A stretch of DNA of 64,000 bases from a bacterium (GTDB lineage: Bacteria; Armatimonadota; Fimbriimonadia; Fimbriimonadales; Fimbriimonadaceae). Where the stretch lies: contig JAIXUN010000001.1 of the NCBI GenBank assembly GCA_027483535.1, forward strand, positions 165,432 through 229,431, given 5' to 3'. This document shows positions 1 through 7,135 of the stretch, piece by piece (the stretch's first letter is position 1; every line of letters begins with the position of its first letter). The notes under the pieces were generated by a model. The model was not told the origin of the DNA and did not search any database. It saw only the letters and a program-made list of their open reading frames with translations. A program made the translations under genes and the position numbers.

Positions 1-158
1 GCGGCACGATCCGATGGGCGACCGATATCCTAACCCATCCCAACGTTTTGCAGGAGCGGTGGCACTATCCCAAGTGGGTAAACGCGGCTCGACTTTACGC
101 AGAGAAGCTCCTGCCGGACGCAGAGGGTCCGGCAAAAGAGACTTCGGCGGACAACTGA
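1..158 (+). CDS. C-terminal end of an unidentified protein (5' truncated by window edge)
   Basis: An open frame enters from the left edge (codons in phase with base 3) and stops at TGA 156-158, giving about 51 residues. The tail is rich in Trp, Tyr and Leu and ends in a short hydrophilic Ala/Glu/Lys stretch, which looks like a genuine protein end. The stop lies only 3 bases from the convergent stop of the sugar permease at 162, a spacing seen repeatedly in this window. Too little is present to name a family. Its position beside a sugar importer makes carbohydrate metabolism possible, but that is a guess. Confidence 0.5.
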   Translation, partial: GTIRWATDILTHPNVLQERWHYPKWVNAARLYAEKLLPDAEGPAKETSADN

Positions 159-161
159 CCT

Positions 162-1889
162 TTATCGACCGCCGAGTCCGCTGAGCGTGAGTCCTTCGAT
201 GAAGTACTTCTGGGCGAAGAAGAACAGCGCGAGAACGGGCAGGATGGTGAGCGTTGCGAACGCCATCAGCAGCCCCGGCTCGCCGTACCGATCCCCTTGG
301 AAGAGTTGCAAGGCGTAGCTCAACGGCATGTTCTCTGGCGAGTTCACGTAAATGAGCGGACCCATGAAGTTGTTCCAAGAACCCATGAACGTCCAAATGG
401 CGATTACGGCCAGGGCGGGTTTGATCTGGGGGATCATGATCGACCAGAACGTCCGCACGTAATTGCATCCGTCGATCTTCGCTGCGTCCTCTAATTCCAT
501 GGGGATCTGTTTGAAGAACTGCTGCAGCAAAAAGATGTTGAACGCACTGCCAAAGAATGCGGGCACCCACAACGGGTACAGCGAGTCGATCCAGCCCAGA
601 GTCCGGAAGATCAGAAATTGGGGCAGAAGGGTGACGGCACCTGGCAACATCATGGTCGCAAGAAGGACCCGGAAAAGGTTGTCTCGTCCCGGGAACTGCA
701 TTCTTGAAAACGCATAAGCAACGATTGCCGACGATGACAGAGTGCCGATGACGTTCAAGATCACGAGAATGAGCGTGTTCTTGAGATACACCAATCCGCC
801 GTTCGTTTCGGGCGGCAGAAAGTCGAGCGCTTCTGAGTAGTTCTGAACTCGCAGACCCACGTGGCGAACCGGTTCCACCTCGGCGGGCATAAAGGTGTGC
901 TGTTCGCCTTTCAGGCTCTGGGGCTCCATGATTTGGAGCGTCTTTCGACCGTCGTCTAAGTTTTCAACGACGAACCCTTTCACAGGGGTGCCCTTTAGGT
1001 TGGATGAGAAAATCTGAGCATCGGTCGGAACTTCTTTCAGGTCCGATATCTTCGCTTCGAAGGTTATTCCTCGGATAGCGAGGGGCTTTTGAATGTCGAG
1101 CAACGCCGTATCTCCCTTCTTAGAGATGATGCCAGCGACCACCTTTTTGCCTTCGTAGATCGCCTCGAACTTCGGATTCTTCGGGTCCTTGAACGGGATG
1201 GTGTCTTGGACCTTCGGGATCCAAACAATCCCCTCCTTCGAACTCATGTCTCGGTCTTCTTTGAACGAGGTGATCACCAGGAAGGCGAACGGCAGACCGA
1301 ACACGACACAGCCGACCATGAGCGTGATCTGGCTGACGAGCATCTTTGCAAGTCCGCGTCCCGCGGCGAATCGTGCGGCATAAACCATCGCCGCCGTTGT
1401 TGCGATAAGAGCAAGGATGATTCCAGCAACGACGGGTGCGTGAAGCAGAATGCCGCCTTTAAGTATCTCGATCTTATTGGATTTATCGCTGAAGTAAAGA
1501 ACCGCAAAGACGAACGCCGCAATCAAGAAGGCACCCAACGAGACGCTTTTGGATCTTTGTTCCTCTGCGTTGATCGCGGTGAGGGTCTGAATGAGACGCG
1601 CGATGGCCATTGCCAAACAGGCGAAGCCTAGCCACGCCGTCCAAGGCATCACGAACCAAACAAGCGGAAATCTGAAGGCTCCCGCTTCTGATCGGGTACC
1701 TACGCCTCCAACTACGAGAAGAGCAGCCCCAGCGAGAGATGAGACGAGAACCGTTCGGCCGTTTGAGCGAAGGTCGCGCGATTCGGTTGAAAACACGATC
1801 CGAAACAGAGCCACGATCGCCTGGAAGGCAAAAACCGAACCCGCCCAAACGGCGAGCGTGCCAAGAGCAAAAAACAGACCGGAGTTCAT
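162..1889 (-). CDS. MalG-type sugar ABC transporter permease with N-terminal membrane extension and large extracytoplasmic insertion
   Basis: 575 residues, about twice the usual 270-300 of a MalG/CUT1 permease. The C-terminal 200 residues are classical: the EAA loop is present around residues 470-490 (LEDAAKIDG followed by IPQIKP) and the chain ends with the usual last membrane segment. Upstream of the first canonical helix (about residues 184-205) there are roughly five extra hydrophobic segments between residues 5 and 170. Between canonical helices 1 and 2 there is a beta-rich soluble region of about 150 residues where the family normally has a short periplasmic loop; its end still carries the usual NY-x-EAL element. 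The ATG overlaps the stop of the upstream gene by 4 bases (ATGA), so the two are co-translated. No ATPase gene is nearby, so a shared MsmX-like ATPase elsewhere is likely (inference). Confidence 0.9.
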   Translation of the reverse strand: MNSGLFFALGTLAVWAGSVFAFQAIVALFRIVFSTESRDLRSNGRTVLVSSLAGAALLVVGGVGTRSEAGAFRFPLVWFVMPWTAWLGFACLAMAIARLIQTLTAINAEEQRSKSVSLGAFLIAAFVFAVLYFSDKSNKIEILKGGILLHAPVVAGIILALIATTAAMVYAARFAAGRGLAKMLVSQITLMVGCVVFGLPFAFLVITSFKEDRDMSSKEGIVWIPKVQDTIPFKDPKNPKFEAIYEGKKVVAGIISKKGDTALLDIQKPLAIRGITFEAKISDLKEVPTDAQIFSSNLKGTPVKGFVVENLDDGRKTLQIMEPQSLKGEQHTFMPAEVEPVRHVGLRVQNYSEALDFLPPETNGGLVYLKNTLILVILNVIGTLSSSAIVAYAFSRMQFPGRDNLFRVLLATMMLPGAVTLLPQFLIFRTLGWIDSLYPLWVPAFFGSAFNIFLLQQFFKQIPMELEDAAKIDGCNYVRTFWSIMIPQIKPALAVIAIWTFMGSWNNFMGPLIYVNSPENMPLSYALQLFQGDRYGEPGLLMAFATLTILPVLALFFFAQKYFIEGLTLSGLGGR

Positions 1890-4360
1890 TTGTCGGACTC
1901 GTAATAGACCCAGCGGGAGCGAAGCTGGAATTGGACGGCGGTGATTACCAGAATGATCGTGAAGATTAACCAGGCAAGAGCGGAGGCGTAACCCATCTTG
2001 AAGTAGGCAAAACCGTTGTTGAACAAGTGATAGACAGGCGTGAGCATGGAGTCGTCTGGCCCGATCGGTCCGTCACCGTTCGGCTTCATCACATAGATTC
2101 GATCGAACTCTTGCATGGACCCGATGAAGCCCATGACAGTGTTAAAGAAGATGATCGGACTGAGCTGAGGGAAGGTTATCGACCAGAACTGTCGTCCGGG
2201 CGTGGCTCCGTCGATCCCGGCAGCTTCGTAAAGCGTGGTCGAGACACCCTTTAACCCAGCGAGCCACAGGATCATGCCGCTACCCGCACCCCACACTCCC
2301 ATGACAATGAGCGCGGGCTTTGCCCAGTCGGCCGAGGTCAACCATCCCGGAACCTCTAGCCCCATCCAAGCCGAGATGGATTTGACCCAGTAAGAATTGA
2401 TCAGACCCTTGCCGGGGTCGGGCGTGAGAACCCACGACCATAGGACCGCACTGGCAATGCCCGGCACAATGGCAGGCATGTAAAAAACAGTCCGGTAGAA
2501 CCTCATTCCCCGCGCCGCCATGTTGAGTAGCATCGCCACCGCCAGACCCGTCGAGAGTCCGAGGGGAACGCCGACTCCTGCCAGATAGGCTGCATTAGAG
2601 AGGGCCTTGAGCAAGCGTGTTTTGTCGGACCCGAACATCTCGGCGTAGTTCTTGAACCCAACAAATCGAGCCTCGTTCAGAACGTCGTACTGGGTGAAGC
2701 TAAAGAAGAGCGAGGCGACCATCGGCCCGATGGTAAAGATGAGGAATCCGAGAATCCAGGGGGAAATGAAGAGGTAGGCCCACTTTGCCTCGCCTCGTTC
2801 GAGCCGTCCTAGCTTCGCCCGATAGAAGGAGACGATCATGAGGATCACGACCCCAACTAGGGCTAAGACACCTAGAACAGCCGGGAGCCGGAGATCGATA
2901 ACCGGGTAGCGCTCTTTCTCGAAGTACGCGTCGAGTTCCCGCTGCACATTGGACTGCGCTTCCTTGAGAGCCCCCATCGGCGAGTTCTTGCCATAGCAGG
3001 CGGCCTCCATTGCCCGAACGTGCTCTTGCCACATCACCTGCCCGACAAACGTCACGGGCCGGATTCGACCGTAGTTCGCCATTTCGACGTGCATGTCGAT
3101 CGCGTCGGCAAAGTTCTTGGCGGCAGGTCGAAATTCCTTGGCTTGAAGCTCGTTGAACTCTTTGCTCGCCATTTGGCGGGCCATGAACGCTCGACCCTTG
3201 AGCTTTTCCCATTCGTTTTGAGCCCGGGACTCCACCATGCGTCCTTCCGTGCTCGTCGCAAATTTGATGAATCGCCATGCGGCCTCCGGATACCTTGCGC
3301 CACGGGGAATGGCCAAAGAGGATCCGCCCACCCACGTCACGAAGGTGTCTTTTTCGTTCGTGAATCGCCCTCGTTTGTAAAACCGGTCGTCAGGAACAGG
3401 GGGAGGCGCCACGCCGAAATCGAGCGCGGGCGCGTATCGAGACATCGTATTGAGGATCCAGTCTCCATCGATCTTCATGGCGACTTGACCGACGATGAAG
3501 GCATCGTTCTCGCCTCCTCGGAAGCCGGACTCAAATGACTTGGCTTTCTCGTAACCGCCAACGATCTTGTAGCCATCGACCATGAACTGAAGGGCTTCAG
3601 CCGCTTCCGGCGTTGCCATCGTGCACTTTCGACCATCCTCCGAAAGGAACGAGGCGTTGTTCATGAACCCGTACATGTAGAGCCAGGAGTTGCCGAAGTT
3701 GGGCATGAACCCCGCCTTTACGAGTCGGCCTGACTTGTCGAACTCGGTGAGGACCTTGCTGTAAGCGAGAATTTCCGACCAGGTTCTTGGCGGTCGGTTC
3801 GGGTCAAGTCCTGCCTTCTCTAGTTCGGCGGCTTTTTCCTTAAACCGGGCTCTGTTCCAATAGAGGATCCGGTTGTCGGCTCCGGTCGGGACGGCGTACA
3901 GGTTGCCGTCGTACATCGCCTCCTCCCAGCAAGAATCGTAATACTGTTCTTTCTTGGGTGCCTCTGGATCGTTCTTATCTCGCTCGACGAGATCGTTCAG
4001 CGACCGGAATGCTCCGCGGCTTGCCCAGTCCGAGATGGTGAATCGGTCTTGGTTAATGACGTCCGGGGCGACATTACCCACGATGCTCGTCATGAGCTTT
4101 TGGGGGTCCATCTTGCCCGCGCCCATGCTCAGAACGCGAACACTGAGATCGGGATTCCGTCGTTCGAACTCTCGGATGACCGCATCCTGACCCTTCGAGT
4201 CTGATCCGAGCGAGACTCCCCAGAACACGATTTCGGTTCGAGTGTTCTTCTTTGCGGGCTGCGCCGGTTGCGCACCTGCCAGTCCAGCGCCGAATAATCC
4301 GACCGTAAGGACCGATGCCGCGACGGCGATAGATTTCGAATTGATAAAAAAGCGGCTCAT
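1886..4360 (-). CDS. Fused sugar-binding protein + MalF-type ABC permease
   Basis: 824 residues. Residues 1-30 form a signal sequence ending near AGAQP. About 35-480 resemble family-1 solute-binding proteins (MalE/UgpB type: an N-terminal beta strand, a region predicting ligand contacts, many surface Trp/Tyr). A single hydrophobic helix follows at about 490-512 with Arg/Lys on its far side, and then a complete MalF-type permease (about 525-824) with the EAA motif EAAGIDGATPGRQFW. The topology is self-consistent: the binding domain is outside, the linker helix returns the chain to the cytoplasm, and the permease starts inside. Fusions of binding protein and permease are known in the OpuA/glycine-betaine family but are unusual for CUT1 sugar importers. 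A TATAAA box on the minus strand lies at 4387-4392. It is transcribed with the MalG-type permease downstream. Confidence 0.92.
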   Translation of the reverse strand: MSRFFINSKSIAVAASVLTVGLFGAGLAGAQPAQPAKKNTRTEIVFWGVSLGSDSKGQDAVIREFERRNPDLSVRVLSMGAGKMDPQKLMTSIVGNVAPDVINQDRFTISDWASRGAFRSLNDLVERDKNDPEAPKKEQYYDSCWEEAMYDGNLYAVPTGADNRILYWNRARFKEKAAELEKAGLDPNRPPRTWSEILAYSKVLTEFDKSGRLVKAGFMPNFGNSWLYMYGFMNNASFLSEDGRKCTMATPEAAEALQFMVDGYKIVGGYEKAKSFESGFRGGENDAFIVGQVAMKIDGDWILNTMSRYAPALDFGVAPPPVPDDRFYKRGRFTNEKDTFVTWVGGSSLAIPRGARYPEAAWRFIKFATSTEGRMVESRAQNEWEKLKGRAFMARQMASKEFNELQAKEFRPAAKNFADAIDMHVEMANYGRIRPVTFVGQVMWQEHVRAMEAACYGKNSPMGALKEAQSNVQRELDAYFEKERYPVIDLRLPAVLGVLALVGVVILMIVSFYRAKLGRLERGEAKWAYLFISPWILGFLIFTIGPMVASLFFSFTQYDVLNEARFVGFKNYAEMFGSDKTRLLKALSNAAYLAGVGVPLGLSTGLAVAMLLNMAARGMRFYRTVFYMPAIVPGIASAVLWSWVLTPDPGKGLINSYWVKSISAWMGLEVPGWLTSADWAKPALIVMGVWGAGSGMILWLAGLKGVSTTLYEAAGIDGATPGRQFWSITFPQLSPIIFFNTVMGFIGSMQEFDRIYVMKPNGDGPIGPDDSMLTPVYHLFNNGFAYFKMGYASALAWLIFTIILVITAVQFQLRSRWVYYESDK

Positions 4361-4386
4361 CCTCGAACCCTGAAACGATAACTCAT

Positions 4387-4392
4387 TTTATA
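4387..4392 (-). promoter_or_regulatory. Putative -10 box of the fused ABC transporter operon
   Basis: On the minus strand the sequence reads TATAAA, with a G before it. It lies 26 bases before the ATG at 4360, leaving a leader of about 20 bases that contains AGGG seven bases before the start. A convincing -35 is not visible. Confidence 0.45.
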
Positions 4393-4488
4393 CCGTGAAT
4401 TCGTATTCTCGAAAGTGTCGAACCGAGTTTTCTCACGGAATCACGCGTTTTGTGCTGGGGCAGACGTACAAACTTACGGGCGGGACAA

Positions 4489-5787
4489 ATGGGAGATATT
4501 GCGGAACCGATCGTAGGCGAAGGGGCGGGTGGCGAACCGCCCAAGAAGCAGAAAGGGTTGCAGCCCATTGTTGCAATCTTCTTGACGGTTCTCCTTGACT
4601 TGCTTGGGTTCGCGATGTTCATTCCGGACCTTCAGTTACGTGGGCAGGATCTTGCCCGCGATTTCCTCAAGGTCACTTCGAACACCGAACAAGTTGGAGT
4701 GCTTGTTGGATTTGCCCTGGCTTCATTCTCAATCGCTCAGCTCCTTACCGGCCCTTGGCTGGGGCGGCTCAGCGACCAAAAGGGCCGACGGACGGTGTTG
4801 CTCATCTCAAGCGCTCTGGGCGTGGTCTCCTATGTTCTCTACGCGCATGCGACTTCCCTGCCGATCATGTATCTCTCGCGGATTCTTGCGGGCATAGCGG
4901 CTTCTAACCTCGGTGTTGCCTTTGCCTACGTGGCGGACATTTCGACCCCTCAAGATCGGGCGAAGAGTCTTGGGCTGCTCGGGGCGGCGTTCGGTCTCGG
5001 ATTCATCTTTGGACCTCCGTTGGGAGCAAAGATTTTGGAGTGGGGTAACGACTCTCCGTTGCTCTTGGGTTACACCAGCGCTATTCTCTTGGCGATCAAC
5101 TTCTTCTTCATCCTGAAGTTCGTGCCTGAAAGCTTGAAACGGGAGAACGTTGCCGCACCTCGAAAATTCCTTGCCGATCTCCAGGTTGCTTTCAGAACTC
5201 CAGGCCTCTCTCTGCTGTTGGTGATGTTCTTCTTCATCAACCTCGGGTTCACGAACCTCGAAACCACCTATTTTCGACTTCTTGAGGTCGACAACTGGAT
5301 CTTTGCCTACGGTGATCGAGCCAAGCAGGTGGGGGCGCAAGTTCTTTTCGTGGTCGGCATCATTGGTGCGATCATGCAAGGCGGCGTGATTCGGGTGGTC
5401 ACACCCAAGTTCGGCGAGCTGAAATTGCTCAAGTTCGGATACTTGCTCTTTGTTCCCGCCCTGGCCTTGGTGCCTTTCTCGAAGATCTGGTTCCCGGGGA
5501 TTTTGGTGATCGTGATGCTTGGCGTGGCGAACGGCCTCACCGGACCAAGTTTGAGCTCGCTCATTTCTCGGTCCGCGCCTCCGACGATGCAAGGCGGTGT
5601 TTTCGGTATCACCCAGTCGCTAGGAGCGTTTGCCCGTGCGACCAGCCCGCTCATCAGCAGCCCTCTGTTCACTTATAAGCCGTGGGCGCCCTACGTTCTT
5701 GGAGCCGGGCTTGCCGTCATACCGCTGATTGGGGCTTGGTTCTTTGTGAAACCTGTCAGTTCCCAACCTGCAAATAGTGTTGATTAG
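4489..5787 (+). CDS. Major facilitator superfamily (DHA1/TCR-like) transporter
   Basis: 432 residues from ATG 4489; the frame is open to a TTG at 4450, but the N-terminus from 4489 is a short hydrophilic Pro/Lys tail followed directly by helix 1, as usual. The chain has about 12 hydrophobic helices. MFS motif A is clear between helices 2 and 3 (GRLSDQKGRR, about residues 90-100), and a motif-C-like Gly/Pro-rich helix 5 follows (GLGFIFGPPLG). This grouping holds proton-coupled drug or small-solute exporters such as TetA-like proteins; the substrate cannot be told. It is divergent from the sugar importer. No strong ribosome-binding site is seen. Confidence 0.85.
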   Translation: MGDIAEPIVGEGAGGEPPKKQKGLQPIVAIFLTVLLDLLGFAMFIPDLQLRGQDLARDFLKVTSNTEQVGVLVGFALASFSIAQLLTGPWLGRLSDQKGRRTVLLISSALGVVSYVLYAHATSLPIMYLSRILAGIAASNLGVAFAYVADISTPQDRAKSLGLLGAAFGLGFIFGPPLGAKILEWGNDSPLLLGYTSAILLAINFFFILKFVPESLKRENVAAPRKFLADLQVAFRTPGLSLLLVMFFFINLGFTNLETTYFRLLEVDNWIFAYGDRAKQVGAQVLFVVGIIGAIMQGGVIRVVTPKFGELKLLKFGYLLFVPALALVPFSKIWFPGILVIVMLGVANGLTGPSLSSLISRSAPPTMQGGVFGITQSLGAFARATSPLISSPLFTYKPWAPYVLGAGLAVIPLIGAWFFVKPVSSQPANSVD

Positions 5788-5872
5788 GGTTCGGACAAAC
5801 AAAGTTCGCCTTTCGAAACGGTTGCGGATGGTCTAGAATTGGCTGACCGTTTCGACAGATCGGAGATCATTG

Positions 5873-6265
5873 GTGTCCACTCAAAACGAACCGACTTCCG
5901 CCCCTTCGGTGGAAAGCAGCATTCCATCCGCGGAGAGCGGATCGGGTGCGGTGTCAAAAGGACGCGGCGAATCGCGACGAGACTGGCTTGGCTCGATCGG
6001 CGGGTTGCTCATCTTTGTAGCGGGAATCTCTCTGCTGACCCTCGTGTTTAAGCTCGCCTTCGAGATGTTCCAAACACCACCGCGACTCGCGCTCAAGATT
6101 GAAAGCGGCAAGCCGTTTGATATCTCCGGTGTGGGCGATGCGCTTTTTGGCGTGATCATCAAGATCGCACTCCTCTTCGTGATGTCGATCGTAGGTTCCG
6201 TGATCTGTAATCGAGGCATTCATCTTTACGCCTCGATCATCAGGAAACCCAAGAAGTCTTCTTAG
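5873..6265 (+). CDS. Small two-helix membrane protein, function unknown
   Basis: 130 residues starting at GTG 5873, chosen because GGAG lies at 5862-5865 with normal spacing and a TAGAAT -10-like box is at 5833-5838. The first 45 residues are Ser/Thr/Pro/Glu-rich and polar. Two membrane segments follow at about 45-70 and 90-112, with a short linker containing FDISGVGDALFG. I do not recognise the family. It lies 85 bases downstream of the MFS gene and may be independent of it. Confidence 0.65.
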   Translation: MSTQNEPTSAPSVESSIPSAESGSGAVSKGRGESRRDWLGSIGGLLIFVAGISLLTLVFKLAFEMFQTPPRLALKIESGKPFDISGVGDALFGVIIKIALLFVMSIVGSVICNRGIHLYASIIRKPKKSS

Positions 6266-6276
6266 CACTTCACCCT

Positions 6277-6298
6277 TAGCCGGCAAGATTGCCGGTTA
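6277..6298 (+). terminator. Inverted repeat after the small membrane protein gene
   Basis: TAGCCGGCAA and TTGCCGGTTA form a near-perfect 10-base inverted repeat 11 bases after the stop at 6265. The loop is tight and no clear T-run follows, so it could be a Rho-type or weak terminator. Confidence 0.4.
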
Positions 6299-6342
6299 AA
6301 TGCCCTTTATCTGAAAATACCGGGTCCGATGAGCTCCGTTCA

Positions 6343-6371
6343 TTGCTAGGGACAGGCAGGTTTGCTAGTAT
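6343..6371 (+). promoter_or_regulatory. Promoter of the PEP-CTERM gene
   Basis: TTGCTA (6343-6348), 17 bases, then TAGTAT (6366-6371) form a good housekeeping-sigma promoter. The expected 5' leader is about 35 bases and holds GAGGGA just upstream of ATG 6413. Confidence 0.6.
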
Positions 6372-6412
6372 GTAACTAGGTCGAAAGACCAGTGTTTTTT
6401 TGAGGGAATTCC

Positions 6413-7075
6413 ATGCGCAAGAACTCTAGTCTCTTCGCAATCGCGTCTATCGCCATTGCTCTCCCGTCGCTCGCTTCGGCTCAAACCGCCTCCATGTGGC
6501 TCAACCAGGCAGGTGATGCCCCCACCACCGTGACGACTCTGCTCACGGCGACTCCGAACAGCGTCATCAACCTTTCCGGTTACCTCCAATCCAGTTCCGC
6601 TTCGGCAATTTTGGTGACTGCATTGGTCGGCTACACCACCGCGTCTTCGATGGGCACCGGAGCTACTCCGGACGCATCGTTCCTGTCCTTCGGTTCCGCG
6701 GCTTGGGTTGCTCCGTTCACGTCGGGCGCACTTCCGACCGTTCAAGCAGGCGGCACGGGTTCGGGCACTCGACCCTACGGCGCATCGCTCTCGTCTGGTC
6801 TCACCACCGGAACGTTCGGTCTGGCAACGGGCGTGCCCGTGAAGGCGTTCGACATCTCGTTGAACCTCGGTAATGCTCCGGTAGGATCGTTTGCAGAAAT
6901 CGTTCTCTGGGACGGACAAAGCGTCGACTTCTCTTCGAGCGTCACGTACGATAACTTCAACAGCTCGTTCCCCGGATCGCAGCGAATCAGCGTTGCCGTT
7001 GTTCCGGAACCGACCACCATGCTCGGTTTTGCGGCGGTTAGCCTTCTCGCCCTGCGACGACGACGCTCAGCTTAA
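6413..7075 (+). CDS. PEP-CTERM sorting-signal surface protein
   Basis: 220 residues. A signal peptide covers residues 1-23 and ends ASAQT. The mature part is Ser/Thr/Ala/Gly-rich, of the kind usual for beta-rich surface proteins. The C-terminus has the full tripartite PEP-CTERM signal: VPEPTT, a hydrophobic segment, then a basic RRRR cluster at the end. Proteins with this signal are processed by an exosortase (EpsH family) and associated with exopolysaccharide or the outer surface; no exosortase lies in this window. GAGG about eight bases before ATG 6413 supports the start. It has its own promoter and a strong terminator, so it is monocistronic unless there is readthrough. Confidence 0.88.
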   Translation: MRKNSSLFAIASIAIALPSLASAQTASMWLNQAGDAPTTVTTLLTATPNSVINLSGYLQSSSASAILVTALVGYTTASSMGTGATPDASFLSFGSAAWVAPFTSGALPTVQAGGTGSGTRPYGASLSSGLTTGTFGLATGVPVKAFDISLNLGNAPVGSFAEIVLWDGQSVDFSSSVTYDNFNSSFPGSQRISVAVVPEPTTMLGFAAVSLLALRRRRSA

Positions 7076-7092
7076 GTAAAGCTCCTGTTCCA

Positions 7093-7128
7093 AACCCCTC
7101 GGACAAGTCCTTTTCGAGGGGTTTTTTC
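7093..7128 (+). terminator. Rho-independent terminator of the PEP-CTERM gene
   Basis: AACCCCTCG (7093-7101) pairs perfectly with CGAGGGGTT (7115-7123), followed by a T-run. It ends only seven bases before the next start codon at 7136. Confidence 0.85.
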
Positions 7129-7135
7129 TTCCAAC

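Noticed and set aside
1089-1631. A 180-codon open frame antisense to the MalG-type permease
   Set aside because: Acidic/basic low-complexity shadow of the permease codons with no support.
4450-4488. TTG 4450 as the start of the MFS gene
   Set aside because: It adds a basic stretch with no ribosome-binding site; ATG 4489 fits the normal N-terminus of the family better.
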